From contig CAZOPT010000001.1 of the NCBI GenBank assembly GCA_964582055.1, positions 1 to 64,000 of the forward strand: a stretch of 64,000 bases of DNA, in the 5' to 3' direction. Origin of the DNA: JBKSMP01 sp964582055 (lineage in GTDB: Bacteria > Verrucomicrobiota > Verrucomicrobiia > Opitutales > UBA9783). This document shows, piece after piece, positions 34,659 through 43,541 of the stretch (the first letter of the stretch is position 1; every line of letters begins with the position of its first letter). Made by a program: the position numbers and the translations under genes. The notes beneath the pieces were generated by a model, which ran no database searches, was not told where the DNA came from, and saw only the letters and a list, made by a program, of their open reading frames with translations.

Positions 34659-35195
34659 ATGAGTAGAATTGGAAAGCTTCCTATTAATTTAGGCGATAAG
34701 GTTTCTGTTGCAATTAATGGAGATACTGTAGTTGTAAAAGGTCCTAAAGGAGAATTAAGTAAAACGTTTGCCTCTTGCGTTACCATAAAGGTAGAAAATA
34801 ATCAAGTTTTAGTAGCTCCTAAAAATGATGAACGTTTTTCTTTGGCCATGCATGGTACGGTTCGTGCGATTATTGCTAATATGGTAAAGGGCGTTCAGGA
34901 ACCATTTTTTAAGGATCTAGAGATTCAAGGTGTTGGTTTTAAGGCAGCTGTTTCTGGTAATGTTTTAGATTTAGCCTTAGGGTATTCGCATCCAATAAAA
35001 TATTCAATTCCTGAAGGTATTTCTATTCAGGTCAAAGATGGTACAAAGTTGCACGTAGAAGGTGCAGATTGTTGTGTCGTTGGTCAAGTTGCTGCAGATA
35101 TAAAGCGTTATTATCCTGTAGAACCTTATAAAGGAAAAGGTGTACGTATTTTAGGTGAATTTGTTCGTCGTAAGGAAGGTAAGAAGAAGGCTTAA
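34659..35195 (+). CDS. rplF: 50S ribosomal protein L6
   Basis: A 178-residue protein near the factor-binding site. SRIGKLPINLGDKVSV at the start and YKGKGVRILGEFVRRKEGKK at the end are diagnostic. The downstream rplR starts 4 bases after its stop. Confidence 0.97.
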   Translation: MSRIGKLPINLGDKVSVAINGDTVVVKGPKGELSKTFASCVTIKVENNQVLVAPKNDERFSLAMHGTVRAIIANMVKGVQEPFFKDLEIQGVGFKAAVSGNVLDLALGYSHPIKYSIPEGISIQVKDGTKLHVEGADCCVVGQVAADIKRYYPVEPYKGKGVRILGEFVRRKEGKKKA

Positions 35196-35199
35196 TGTT

Positions 35200-35562
35200 A
35201 TGAAATTGTTTGAAAAACAGAGATTGGAACAAAATCGTCGTTTTCGCATTCGTTCTAAAATTAAAGGAACGGCTGAACGTCCACGTTTGACTTTGTGTTT
35301 ATCGAATAAGCATGCTTATGCTCAATGCATTGATGATGATGCAGGTAGAACATTGGGGGCGCTTTCTTCATTATCTAAAAATTTGAAGGCTCTTCATTTA
35401 AAACCGAATGTTGCTGGTTTGCAAGAACTGGGTAAGTTGTTTGGTAATTATTTGAAGGAAAAAGGAATTACTCAGGTTGTTTTTGATCGTGCAGGACGTT
35501 CCTATTTGGGGGGTGTTCGTGTTTTTGCGGATGCGATTCGTGAAGCAGGTATTAATTTTTAA
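35200..35562 (+). CDS. rplR: 50S ribosomal protein L18
   Basis: A 120-residue 5S rRNA-binding protein. ATG 35200 is chosen because the reading frame upstream of it overlaps rplF and the chosen start gives a normal length. RFRIRSKIKGTAERPRLTL and FDRAGRSYLGGVRVFADAIREAG are the L18 signatures. Confidence 0.95.
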   Translation: MKLFEKQRLEQNRRFRIRSKIKGTAERPRLTLCLSNKHAYAQCIDDDAGRTLGALSSLSKNLKALHLKPNVAGLQELGKLFGNYLKEKGITQVVFDRAGRSYLGGVRVFADAIREAGINF

Positions 35563-35573
35563 AGTTTAATTTT

Positions 35574-36137
35574 ATGGAAGTAAAAGAAATCGAGGCTAAC
35601 AATTTAAAGCAGGATTTAGGTTTCTTGTCGGAAAAGCAGGAATTGCTTCTTTCTGAGCCTTTAGAAGGTTGGATTGAAAAGGTTGTTCACATTAATCGTT
35701 GTGCCAAAGTTGTAAAAGGTGGACGTCGTTTTAGTTTTTCAGTGCTTATTGTTGCTGGAAATAAGGCAGGTCTTATTGGTGTTGGTTTAGGAAAAGCAAA
35801 AGAAGTTTCGGATGCTATTCGTAAGGCGAGTGAGGCTGCCAAGAAACGTGTTTATAAAGTTTCTTTATTAAACAGTACTATACCTCATGAAGTTGTTGGA
35901 GAAGCAGGAGGTGGACGTGTTGTTTTGAAGCCTGCTTGTTCGGGTACAGGTGTTATTGCAGGAGGTGGTATTCGTGCTGTTTTGGAAATGGCGGGAGTGA
36001 AAGATGTTTTATCTAAGTCTTTGGGGGCAAACAATCATCTTTCTATGGTACGTTCTACAATTAATGCCCTTTTACAGTTGCGTACGAAGCGTCAAATTTG
36101 TGCAATGCGTGCAGCTGAAGGAGATGTTTTAGCATAA
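35574..36137 (+). CDS. rpsE: 30S ribosomal protein S5
   Basis: A 187-residue fidelity protein. The dsRBD-like domain starts WIEKVVHINRCAKVVKGGRR, and GLGKAKEVSDAIRKASEAAKK and GTGVIAGGGIRAVLEMAG follow. The N-terminal 30 residues are longer than in E. coli. rplO follows 9 bases later; rpmD (L30), usually placed between them, is absent. Confidence 0.96.
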   Translation: MEVKEIEANNLKQDLGFLSEKQELLLSEPLEGWIEKVVHINRCAKVVKGGRRFSFSVLIVAGNKAGLIGVGLGKAKEVSDAIRKASEAAKKRVYKVSLLNSTIPHEVVGEAGGGRVVLKPACSGTGVIAGGGIRAVLEMAGVKDVLSKSLGANNHLSMVRSTINALLQLRTKRQICAMRAAEGDVLA

Positions 36138-36146
36138 GGTTTATTT

Positions 36147-36593
36147 ATGAAATTAGATAATTTACCATTTACAGAGAATCGTTTGCGTAAGAGTAAGCGT
36201 TTAGGTTGCGGCAAGGGTAGTGGACATGGGAAAACCTGTTCTCGTGGGAATAAGGGTGGAAATGCTCGTTCGGGTTATTCTACCCCTAAAAACTTTTCGG
36301 GTATTCCCTGGTATCGCAAATTGCCAAAACGCGGATTTAATAATGTTAATTTTAAGTTGTTTTATAACACAATTAATTTAGGTCGTTTGGATGTTGTTTT
36401 ACCTGAAGATTTTTCTGAAGTTGTTGATAAAGATGTTTTAAAGAGTTTTGGGCTTTTAAAAGATGAAACTAAACCGATAAAATTATTAGGTGAAGGTGAG
36501 TGGAGACGTCCTTTGTCCTTCAATGTCGATAAAATTACTTCGGGTGCTAAAGAAAAAATTGAAGCCGTTGGCGGAAAAATAATCGAAAAATAA
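36147..36593 (+). CDS. rplO: 50S ribosomal protein L15
   Basis: A 148-residue late-assembly protein. The Gly/Arg-rich segment LGCGKGSGHGKTCSRGNKG and SGAKEKIEAVGGKI at the end are typical. It is directly before secY (6 bases) as in the standard spc operon. Confidence 0.95.
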   Translation: MKLDNLPFTENRLRKSKRLGCGKGSGHGKTCSRGNKGGNARSGYSTPKNFSGIPWYRKLPKRGFNNVNFKLFYNTINLGRLDVVLPEDFSEVVDKDVLKSFGLLKDETKPIKLLGEGEWRRPLSFNVDKITSGAKEKIEAVGGKIIEK

Positions 36594-36599
36594 TCTATT

Positions 36600-38114
36600 A
36601 TGTTGGCTGCTTTCGTAAATTGTTTTCGTGTACCGGAATTAAAACAAAAGTTGTTATTTACGTTGTCACTTTTGTTTGTTGCACGAATTGGTTGTAACAT
36701 TCCATTGCCAGGAATTGATCCCTTGCCTTTAAAAAATTTTTTTGAATCTCAAAAAATGTTAGGTGGTGGACAATTGGTTGGCCTGTACAATTTGTTTACG
36801 GGAGGAGCCTTCTTAAAAGGAGCTATTTTTGGATTGGGGGTAATGCCTTATATTAGTGCTTCTATTATTTTCCAATTATTAGGGGCTATGTTACCTTCAC
36901 TGGCTAAATTGCAACAAGAAGGTGAATTTGGTCGTCAACGTTTGATGCAATATACGCGTTATTTAACGCTCTTGATTTGTTTTATTCAAGGTTGGTTGTT
37001 GATAATGGCTTTGACGAATTATCCCGATAAGCTTTTCCCGGGTTTTGATGTTGCTACCTATGGTTCGATCGCCTTACATCAAGGGTTTTGGTTTTTGTTG
37101 ATATCTACGCTTTTACTATCGACTGGTACATTAATTTTGACTTGGTTGGGTGAACAAATCACACAACGAGGTGTTGGAAATGGTGTTTCATTATTAATTA
37201 CCGTAGGTATTTTGTCTGGTTTGCCTCAAAGTGTTTATTTGTTTGTGAAAATGTTTGCTGCACCGATAGGGGTGGATGAAAGCATGCGTTTTGGTGGCTT
37301 ACAATGTGTTTTGATGTTAGTTTTGTTGTTTGTTGTTGTTGCGGCAATGGTTGCTGTAACTCAGGCGCAACGTAAAATTGTTGTCCAATACGCCAAACGT
37401 TTAGTAGGAAGAAAAATGTACGGTGGTCAGAGTTCATTTTTGCCTTTGAAGGTGAATTACGCAGGTGTTATGCCTGTTATTTTTGCCAGTGCTTTGCTTA
37501 TGTTTCCTCAACAATTGCTTGCTTATTTAGGTGCAGCTTTTGGAATTACGGCCTTTCAAAAATGGTCGATGGTTTTTTCGCAGGGGTCAGGTTTATATTA
37601 TACGGCTTATGGAATTTTAATTTTAGGTTTTAGCTATTTTTGGGTTTCTATTATGTTTAAACCTTTACAAATAGCGGATGAGCTTAAAAAGAATGGTGGT
37701 TATATTCCAGGGGTACGTCCAGGAAGTGCAACGGCTCAGTTTTTAGATTTTGTGATGACACGTTTAACGCTTGCTGGAGCTTTGTTTTTGACGGCTATTG
37801 CTTTGTTTCCAGATCTTTTGTATTTCTTATACAAAGTACCTTATCGTGTTGCTTTGTTTTTTGGAGGAACAGGAACTCTCATTACTGTGGGGGTTTTGTT
37901 AGACACAATGAAGCAGTTAGAAACCTATCTTTTGCAGCGCAATTATGAAGGATTCTTGTCTAAGGGTGTTTTACGTGGACGAAGTGCTTTTACTTCACAA
38001 TTTCAGAAATTAATGGAAACGGATGACAAAGATTTTAAAGTTTTGTGGAGGACGGTCGTTACTTTGTTTGGTTTGGGTTTGGTTGCTTGGGGTGCACGTT
38101 CATTCTTTTTTTAA
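36600..38114 (+). CDS. secY: Preprotein translocase subunit SecY
   Basis: A 504-residue channel protein with about ten membrane helices. GCNIPLPGIDP in the plug region, GIMPYISASIIFQLL-like GVMPYISASIIFQLL and GERITQRGIGNG-like GEQITQRGVGNGVS are present, with KPLQIADELKKNGGYIPGVRPG in the C5 loop. It is longer than the E. coli protein (443), mainly in periplasmic loops. It pairs with SecE at 13678. Confidence 0.97.
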   Translation: MLAAFVNCFRVPELKQKLLFTLSLLFVARIGCNIPLPGIDPLPLKNFFESQKMLGGGQLVGLYNLFTGGAFLKGAIFGLGVMPYISASIIFQLLGAMLPSLAKLQQEGEFGRQRLMQYTRYLTLLICFIQGWLLIMALTNYPDKLFPGFDVATYGSIALHQGFWFLLISTLLLSTGTLILTWLGEQITQRGVGNGVSLLITVGILSGLPQSVYLFVKMFAAPIGVDESMRFGGLQCVLMLVLLFVVVAAMVAVTQAQRKIVVQYAKRLVGRKMYGGQSSFLPLKVNYAGVMPVIFASALLMFPQQLLAYLGAAFGITAFQKWSMVFSQGSGLYYTAYGILILGFSYFWVSIMFKPLQIADELKKNGGYIPGVRPGSATAQFLDFVMTRLTLAGALFLTAIALFPDLLYFLYKVPYRVALFFGGTGTLITVGVLLDTMKQLETYLLQRNYEGFLSKGVLRGRSAFTSQFQKLMETDDKDFKVLWRTVVTLFGLGLVAWGARSFFF

Positions 38115-38123
38115 AGGATTTTT

Positions 38124-38897
38124 GTGAGTACTATTATTATAAAAACAAATGATGAAATTGAGCGGATGCGCGATGCAGGTCGTTGTGCTGCTGAAGTTTT
38201 GGACTTTGTAAAAATTCATGTTGTACCTGGGGTTAGTACATGGGAATTAGATCAATTAGCTAAGCAAGCAATGGATAAGTTAGGTGCAAAAAGTGCTGCC
38301 TTTGGATATGGAGGTCCAGAAAATCCGTTTCCAAGTTATATTTGTATTTCCATTAATGAGCAGGTTGTTCATGGAATTGGTAAAAAGGATGTTGTTTTAA
38401 AAGAGGGCGATGTTGTAAGTTTAGACGTGGCTTTAAGTTATAAAGGATTTGTTGGTGATAATACAGTGACGGTTGGCCTTGGTTCTTTAGAGAAGCCAGT
38501 AGAGAATTTGTTAAAAGTTACAGAAGAGGCTTTATATAAGGGAATTGAGCAGGCGGTTGAGGGAAATCGTGTAGGGGATATTTCTTGGGCGATTCAGTCA
38601 TATGGTGAAAAGCATCGTTTGGGTATTGTGCGTGAATTGGTAGGTCATGGAGTAGGTCGTTCTATGCATGAAGAACCGCAAATTCCTAATGTTGGATGTG
38701 CGCATAGAGGGCCTGTTTTAAAGGCTGGAATGACGATTGCCATTGAACCCATGTTTACCTTAGGTTTGCCTGTTTTACACACTTTAGATGATGGTTGGAC
38801 GGTTGTTACGCGTGATGGAAGTTATAGCGCTCATTTCGAACATACCATTTTAATTACAAAAGATTTACCAGAAATATTGACAATTGTAAAAAAATAA
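38124..38897 (+). CDS. map: Methionine aminopeptidase, type I
   Basis: Removes the initiator methionine from nascent proteins. It is 257 residues long, starting at GTG. The five metal ligands are visible: Asp in SLDVALSYKG, Asp in FVGDNTVTV, His in VGHGVGRSMHEEP, Glu in AIEPMF and Glu in AHFEHTILIT. It lies between secY and rpsM; the infA and rpmJ genes that often follow it do not fit in the 41-base spacer to rpsM, which holds nothing recognisable. Confidence 0.97.
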   Translation: MSTIIIKTNDEIERMRDAGRCAAEVLDFVKIHVVPGVSTWELDQLAKQAMDKLGAKSAAFGYGGPENPFPSYICISINEQVVHGIGKKDVVLKEGDVVSLDVALSYKGFVGDNTVTVGLGSLEKPVENLLKVTEEALYKGIEQAVEGNRVGDISWAIQSYGEKHRLGIVRELVGHGVGRSMHEEPQIPNVGCAHRGPVLKAGMTIAIEPMFTLGLPVLHTLDDGWTVVTRDGSYSAHFEHTILITKDLPEILTIVKK

Positions 38898-38938
38898 CTC
38901 AATTTGATTAATCATAAGTAGAAAAAGAAGAAAAAATT

Positions 38939-39316
38939 ATGCCACGTTTACTTGGAGTTGAAATACCTGGAAATAAAAAATTGGCTTATTCATTGCGGTA
39001 TATTTACGGCATTGGTTTAACGCGTGCGTTGGAAATTGTTCAAACGACAGGTTTGGATCCCGATAAGCGTGCGCGTGACTTGAATGAGGAAGAGCTTAGT
39101 AAGATTACAGAAGCGATTACACGCGCAGGTTATAAAATCGAAGGTGATTTGCGTCGTGAGGTTATTGGTAATATTAAACGTTTGCAAGCTATTCGTTGCT
39201 ATCGTGGTTTGCGGCATTTGAGAGGTTTGCCAGTTCGTGGGCAACGTACTAGTACAAATGCACGTACACGTAAGGGTGCTCGAAAGACCGTAGGTGTTGT
39301 AAGCAATAAAAAATAG
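38939..39316 (+). CDS. rpsM: 30S ribosomal protein S13
   Basis: A 125-residue head protein that contacts the P-site tRNA. PRLLGVEIPGNKKLAYSLRY at the start and HLRGLPVRGQRTSTNARTRKG are diagnostic. It leads the alpha group rpsM-rpsK-rpsD-rpoA-rplQ. Confidence 0.97.
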   Translation: MPRLLGVEIPGNKKLAYSLRYIYGIGLTRALEIVQTTGLDPDKRARDLNEEELSKITEAITRAGYKIEGDLRREVIGNIKRLQAIRCYRGLRHLRGLPVRGQRTSTNARTRKGARKTVGVVSNKK

Positions 39317-39328
39317 TAAGTGATTGTT

Positions 39329-39841
39329 ATGGTTGAAGATTTGAAAAAAGAAGAATTGAATACGGCTGAAGGTGCTGTAGAACACGTTGCTGAAAAGGCA
39401 AATGTTGTGGTTGAGAAGGAAACTGCAGAATCTTTGTTGGCACAAGAAGGTCTTGAGGGTGGTTTGAAGATTAAGCGTGCTAAAGGAAGTAAAAACGTTA
39501 CAGTAGGGGTTTGTCATATTTTGGCTACGTTTAATAATACGAAGGTTGTTTTTTCAGACCCTAAAGGAAATGTACTTTCATGGTCGAGTTCGGGGCGTTG
39601 TAATTTTAAAGGTTCTCGTAAATCGACGGCTTATGCTGCTCAAGTTGTAACGACGGAGGCTGCTAAAGTTGCAATGGGGCATGGTTTGCGTGAAGTTGCG
39701 GTTGAAGTTAAAGGGCCTGGAATGGGGCGTGATGCGGCTATTCGGACATTACAAACGTTGGGTTTGTCGGTTTCAGTTGTTAAGGATGTGACTCCGGTGC
39801 CGCACAATGGTTGTCGTCCACCGAAGCGTAGAAGAGTTTAA
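39329..39841 (+). CDS. rpsK: 30S ribosomal protein S11 with acidic N-terminal extension
   Basis: A 170-residue S11; the family norm is about 129. The S11 core begins near KNVTVGVCHILATFNNTKV and includes GHGLREVAVEVKGPGMGRDAAIR and the end PVPHNGCRPPKRRRV. Residues 1-50 are mostly acidic and Ala-rich (VEDLKKEELNTAEGAVEHVA...). ATG 39329 is preferred over the GTG at 39320. The extension's role is unknown; it may be a lineage trait. Confidence 0.93.
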   Translation: MVEDLKKEELNTAEGAVEHVAEKANVVVEKETAESLLAQEGLEGGLKIKRAKGSKNVTVGVCHILATFNNTKVVFSDPKGNVLSWSSSGRCNFKGSRKSTAYAAQVVTTEAAKVAMGHGLREVAVEVKGPGMGRDAAIRTLQTLGLSVSVVKDVTPVPHNGCRPPKRRRV

Positions 39842-39864
39842 TTAGTAAAGTTTGGAGTTTTAGT

Positions 39865-40470
39865 ATGCGTTATACAGGACCAACAACACGAATTAATCGT
39901 CGTTTTAAGATGGAAATTTTTCCCATCAATAAGGCTTATGAGAGAAAACCTTATTTACCAGGTATTCATGGATCTCATTTAAAACGACGCGTTAGTGATT
40001 ATTCGTTAGGGTTAAATGAGAAACAGAAGTTGCGTTTCATGTTTGGTTTGTCTGAGTCACAATTCCATTTGACATTTGAAAAGGCTAAGAAGATGAAGGG
40101 TGTTACAGGTGAAGTCTTTTTGCGTCTTTTAGAGTGCCGTTTGGATAATATTGTTTATTTATTGGGTTTTGGGAAAACGCGTCGAGCTGCTCGTCAGTTG
40201 ATTAATCACGGGCACGCTTATGTTAATAGTCAGCGCGTAAATATCCCAAGTTATTCCTGTCAAGTAGGTGACGTTATTACGATTGGTGAAAAAATGACTT
40301 CACGTCAGATTGCTCTTCGTAGTTTGCATGCGAGTCAGGGGCGTAACTGTCCTTCATGGTTAAGTTTGGATGAAGACAATTTGAAGGGAACGGTGGATCG
40401 GTTACCTATTCGAGAAGAAATGGTTGCGGGCATCGATGAACAATTGATTGTTGAATATTATAGTCGTTAA
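39865..40470 (+). CDS. rpsD: 30S ribosomal protein S4
   Basis: A 201-residue primary binding protein with an S4 RNA-binding domain. MRYTGPTTRINRRFK at the start, RLDNIVYLLGFGKTRRAARQLINHGH and VNSQRVNIPSYSCQVGD are diagnostic. It has no N-terminal zinc cysteines. The alpha-group position (before rpoA) is standard. Confidence 0.96.
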   Translation: MRYTGPTTRINRRFKMEIFPINKAYERKPYLPGIHGSHLKRRVSDYSLGLNEKQKLRFMFGLSESQFHLTFEKAKKMKGVTGEVFLRLLECRLDNIVYLLGFGKTRRAARQLINHGHAYVNSQRVNIPSYSCQVGDVITIGEKMTSRQIALRSLHASQGRNCPSWLSLDEDNLKGTVDRLPIREEMVAGIDEQLIVEYYSR

Positions 40471-40484
40471 TTTTTGGATTTTTC

Positions 40485-41489
40485 ATGGCTAAGCGATTAG
40501 GAAAGTTTGAATTACCCAATAGGTTGGTGCGTGTCGAGGAAACCGCAACCCCTACGTTTGCATGTTTTGTTGCAGATCCTTTTGAAAAGGGTTTTGGTCA
40601 TACAATTGGAAATGCTTTGCGTCGAGTTTTATTGAGTTCAATAGAAGGTGCTGCAATAGCTTCTGTTAAAATAGAGGGGGTCAGTCACGAATTTCAGAGC
40701 TGTGATGGTATTTTGGAAGATGTAACTGAAATTGTCTTAAATTTAAAGAAGGTTCTTTTGAAAACTTCGAGTCGAGAGTCCGTTACTTTGCGCATCGATG
40801 TTACGAAATTGGGACAAGTGGTTGCAAGCGATATTGAACCTAGTGCAGATGTAACAATTGTTAATCCCAATCAGGTGATTTGTACCTTAACGCGTGAACA
40901 ACGTTTTCAGGCAGAATTGAAAGTGGTTGTTGGGCGCGGTTACCGTTTGGCAGAAGATAATAAATCTGAAAATCAAGTTTTGGGGGTTATTCCGATCGAT
41001 AGTTTGTTCAGTCCTGTTGTAGCCGTAAAATACGCAGTTGAAAGTACTCGTGTTGGTAAAATGACTGATTTTGACAAATTGTTTTTGGAAATTACAACCG
41101 ATGGGAGAATTACTCCAGAAGATGCTTTGAAGGAGGCAACAGTAATTTTAATGCATCATTTGGATTTATTTGATCGGTTTACTTCTGAAGCCATCGAGTT
41201 TGAAGATAAGAAGCGTGAAGCGGGTGAAGAACAAAATCGTTTACGTAAGTTGTTGAATATGAGTGTTAACGAAATTGAGCTTTCAGTACGTGCAGCAAAT
41301 TGTTTAAATAATGCAAACATTTTAACGGTTGGTGAGCTTGCGCGTAAAACAGAGGCTGAAATGTTGAAATACCGCAATTTTGGTAAAAAGTCATTGAATG
41401 AAATTAAGGCGAAGTTGGAACAATTAGGTTTGTCGTTGGGAATGAAAATTGATGAGCGTTTATTGGATACGACTTCAACGATTCTTTAA
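40485..41489 (+). CDS. rpoA: DNA-directed RNA polymerase subunit alpha
   Basis: A 334-residue assembly platform subunit. The NTD contains FEKGFGHTIGNALRRVLLSSIEGAA. The CTD (about 260-325) has the two helix-hairpin-helix motifs with SVRAANCLNNANILTVGELA and KYRNFGKKSLNEIKAKLEQLGL, the part that binds UP elements and activators. Confidence 0.97.
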   Translation: MAKRLGKFELPNRLVRVEETATPTFACFVADPFEKGFGHTIGNALRRVLLSSIEGAAIASVKIEGVSHEFQSCDGILEDVTEIVLNLKKVLLKTSSRESVTLRIDVTKLGQVVASDIEPSADVTIVNPNQVICTLTREQRFQAELKVVVGRGYRLAEDNKSENQVLGVIPIDSLFSPVVAVKYAVESTRVGKMTDFDKLFLEITTDGRITPEDALKEATVILMHHLDLFDRFTSEAIEFEDKKREAGEEQNRLRKLLNMSVNEIELSVRAANCLNNANILTVGELARKTEAEMLKYRNFGKKSLNEIKAKLEQLGLSLGMKIDERLLDTTSTIL

Positions 41490-41502
41490 AAGGTAAATAA
41501 TT

Positions 41503-42033
41503 ATGCGTCACGGAAAACATCATTTTCAATTAGGCGTTAAGCAAGCACATCGTCGTTCTTTGATGGCTAATTTGGCTTCGCAATTGTTTTTGCATGGAAA
41601 AATTAAAATTACAGTAGCTAAAGCTAAAGCATTGAGGCCTTTTGCTGAAAAAGTCATAACTTTGGCAAAAAGTGCAGCTTTAACTGAAAAAGTAGAACTA
41701 AAGTTACATTTTCGTCGTTTAGCAATTGCTCGTATTCGTAATGAAGCTGCTGTTAAAAAGTTGTTTGATGAAACAGTACAGCAATTTTTAAATCGCAATG
41801 GGGGGTATACTCGTATTTATAAATTGTTGTCACGTATAGGCGATGCTGCTCCTATGGCTTTGATTGAACTTGTAGAAGCGCCTATAGAAAAGCGTCGTTC
41901 TTCTAAAAAAACATCTAAAAAAGTTAAGGCTGAAACGACTAAGAAGGTTGAAGAAGCTCCAGTAGAAATTGCTGCCCAAGAAGAGGCTGTTGAAGTTTCT
42001 GCTGAAAAAACAGATAAAACAGACGATAAATAA
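41503..42033 (+). CDS. rplQ: 50S ribosomal protein L17 with charged C-terminal tail
   Basis: A 176-residue L17. The core (1-120) begins MRHGKHHFQLGVKQAHRRSL and includes GGYTRIYKLLSRIGDAAPMALIEL. After about residue 125 comes a roughly 50-residue tail rich in Lys then Glu (KTSKKVKAETTKKVEEAPVE...), not needed for the fold and variable between species. It is the last ribosomal gene of the block. Confidence 0.94.
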   Translation: MRHGKHHFQLGVKQAHRRSLMANLASQLFLHGKIKITVAKAKALRPFAEKVITLAKSAALTEKVELKLHFRRLAIARIRNEAAVKKLFDETVQQFLNRNGGYTRIYKLLSRIGDAAPMALIELVEAPIEKRRSSKKTSKKVKAETTKKVEEAPVEIAAQEEAVEVSAEKTDKTDDK

Positions 42034-42056
42034 TTTTTTTGAATAAAGGTTTTACG

Positions 42057-42890
42057 ATGCATTATGCGGATGTTTTAACTTTTATTCAGGAACAATGGGG
42101 ATGCCATGATTTTTATTGTTCGGTAGATTTTTCATTAAAAGCATGGCGTGAGGTAGCGGATCAAGTTCTTCGAGATAAACTTGAAGGCAAAGAAGGTCCG
42201 TTTCCTTTTTGTGTACGATTGGTGGGACAATCAGGCTCCGGTAAAACTTCGCAATTATTGCCTGCGGTATGTCACGCATTGGATGCTTGTGAGGTGCCTT
42301 ATGTTCGATTAGCCGTTCGAGATTTTGTAAAATATCATCCTAATTTGGAGAAAATTCGAAAAACGTATGGTGAAGCTTTATTGCGCGAAAAAACAAATGC
42401 ATTTGCGTTAACGCTTTTGACTTTTGTTTTTGAAAAATTGGTGCAGTTACGTTTGCCTATTTTATTTGAAGTTACTTTGCTTTCGCCTATTTATGAAGCA
42501 TTTATTCATCATTGTTTGCAAGCTTACGATTATTTATGCGATTATCAATGTTTAGCGGTTTCAAAAACACTTTCGGATCGGTGGATTTCGGACCGTTGTG
42601 AATCGACCGGTCGGGTGGTTTTAGAAAAATCTTCGCAGTTCTTTTTTGAAACTTTGAAGCCAGCTTTGGAATCCTTGCAATCGTTTCAATTACGTAATCG
42701 AGTTTTACTTTGGGATTGTGAAAATGCTGTACCATTAGAGACTTCATTACATGCGAAATCGTTGTGGGAGGCTTGGGAGAACTGTTTTAAATTATCTGCA
42801 TCTTTATCTCCAGAAGTTTTATTGAAATATAAAATGACTTTTTTGTTGGATTTTTATAAAAAGACAGATTTTGAAAAATTGAAAATTTAG
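42057..42890 (+). CDS. Zeta-toxin-like P-loop kinase/ATPase (unknown substrate)
   Basis: A 277-residue protein starting at ATG 42057 (an AAAGGT site is at 42045-42050). Walker A GQSGSGKTS is at about 55-63. The following elements have the order of zeta/PezT toxin kinases: VRDFVKYHPN near 86-94 (compare D-x-R-x-x-HP) and EVTLLSP near 137 (compare EGTLRT). Zeta toxins phosphorylate UDP-N-acetylglucosamine. No epsilon-like antitoxin is visible on either side, and the gene follows rplQ by 23 bases, which suggests a housekeeping or regulatory use. A remote kinase of another family is possible. Confidence 0.5.
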   Translation: MHYADVLTFIQEQWGCHDFYCSVDFSLKAWREVADQVLRDKLEGKEGPFPFCVRLVGQSGSGKTSQLLPAVCHALDACEVPYVRLAVRDFVKYHPNLEKIRKTYGEALLREKTNAFALTLLTFVFEKLVQLRLPILFEVTLLSPIYEAFIHHCLQAYDYLCDYQCLAVSKTLSDRWISDRCESTGRVVLEKSSQFFFETLKPALESLQSFQLRNRVLLWDCENAVPLETSLHAKSLWEAWENCFKLSASLSPEVLLKYKMTFLLDFYKKTDFEKLKI

Positions 42891-42892
42891 AA

Positions 42893-42921
42893 TTGACAAA
42901 AAGGATTGAAGTTTTGATTAT
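42893..42921 (+). promoter_or_regulatory. Probable promoter of tRNA-Asn
   Basis: A perfect TTGACA at 42893-42898 and GATTAT at 42916-42921 are 17 bases apart, and the tRNA starts 12 bases further on. Confidence 0.6.
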
Positions 42922-42931
42922 TTAATTAGAG

Positions 42932-43007
<76 letters not shown>

Positions 43008-43015
43008 TTTTGCTT

Positions 43016-43378
43016 ATGCGGAAGTTATCGGATCGTTTTTTGAAAATCGTAAGCGAATTGAAACGTCAACATCCAGAATATTCTCCTAATGTATATAGTT
43101 TTGTTTATTTAGCACTTGATGCAGCTTGTCAAGGTTTAGGATTGGAAGCGGGTCAACACGTAACTGGTGAGCAGTTGCTAAAAGATGGTGTTGTTAAGTT
43201 GGCGCGTCAGCAATGGGGTGATTTGGCTGTTGAAGTTTTGAAGTATTGGGGAATTCATTCTTGTCATGATCTGGCGATTATTGTAGAGCGTTTGGTTGCT
43301 TTTAATGTGTTTAAAAAGAATGGTTCTGAATCGTTTAAAGGGTTCGATCAGATGGCACTTGAGGAGCTTTTTGCTTAA
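43016..43378 (+). CDS. Minf_1886-like protein (Verrucomicrobia/Planctomycetes family)
   Basis: A 120-residue protein that looks like the small conserved family of unknown function known mainly from Verrucomicrobia and Planctomycetes. Features recalled from that family are LKRQHPEYSPNVYSFVYLAL near 15-35, HVTGEQLLKDGVVKLARQQWG near 50 and VLKYWGIHSCHDLAIIVERLV near 80. ATG 43016 is used rather than the TTG at 43010. It lies just after tRNA-Asn and probably reads from the same promoter. No function is known to me. It is one of the lineage markers in this window. Confidence 0.72.
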   Translation: MRKLSDRFLKIVSELKRQHPEYSPNVYSFVYLALDAACQGLGLEAGQHVTGEQLLKDGVVKLARQQWGDLAVEVLKYWGIHSCHDLAIIVERLVAFNVFKKNGSESFKGFDQMALEELFA

Positions 43379-43415
43379 TGTGTTTCTTGGAGTGTTAATT
43401 TTGTGAGGATTGCGC

Positions 43416-43445
43416 TTGACTTTTTTGTGTTAGGTTTTGCATAAT
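43416..43445 (+). promoter_or_regulatory. Promoter of the tRNA-Met/tRNA-Arg pair
   Basis: TTGACT at 43416-43421 and CATAAT at 43440-43445 are 18 bases apart, ending 15 bases before tRNA-Met. Confidence 0.65.
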
Positions 43446-43460
43446 AATTCCGTTATTTTA

Positions 43461-43535
<75 letters not shown>

Positions 43536-43541
43536 ATTTTT

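Noticed and set aside
38898..38938. rpmJ or infA between map and rpsM
   Set aside because: The spacer is only 41 bases and has no coding frame for either.
39017..39517. 166-codon open frame on the minus strand across rpsM/rpsK
   Set aside because: Antisense to two certain ribosomal genes, low-complexity Phe/Thr/Cys composition, no ribosome binding site.
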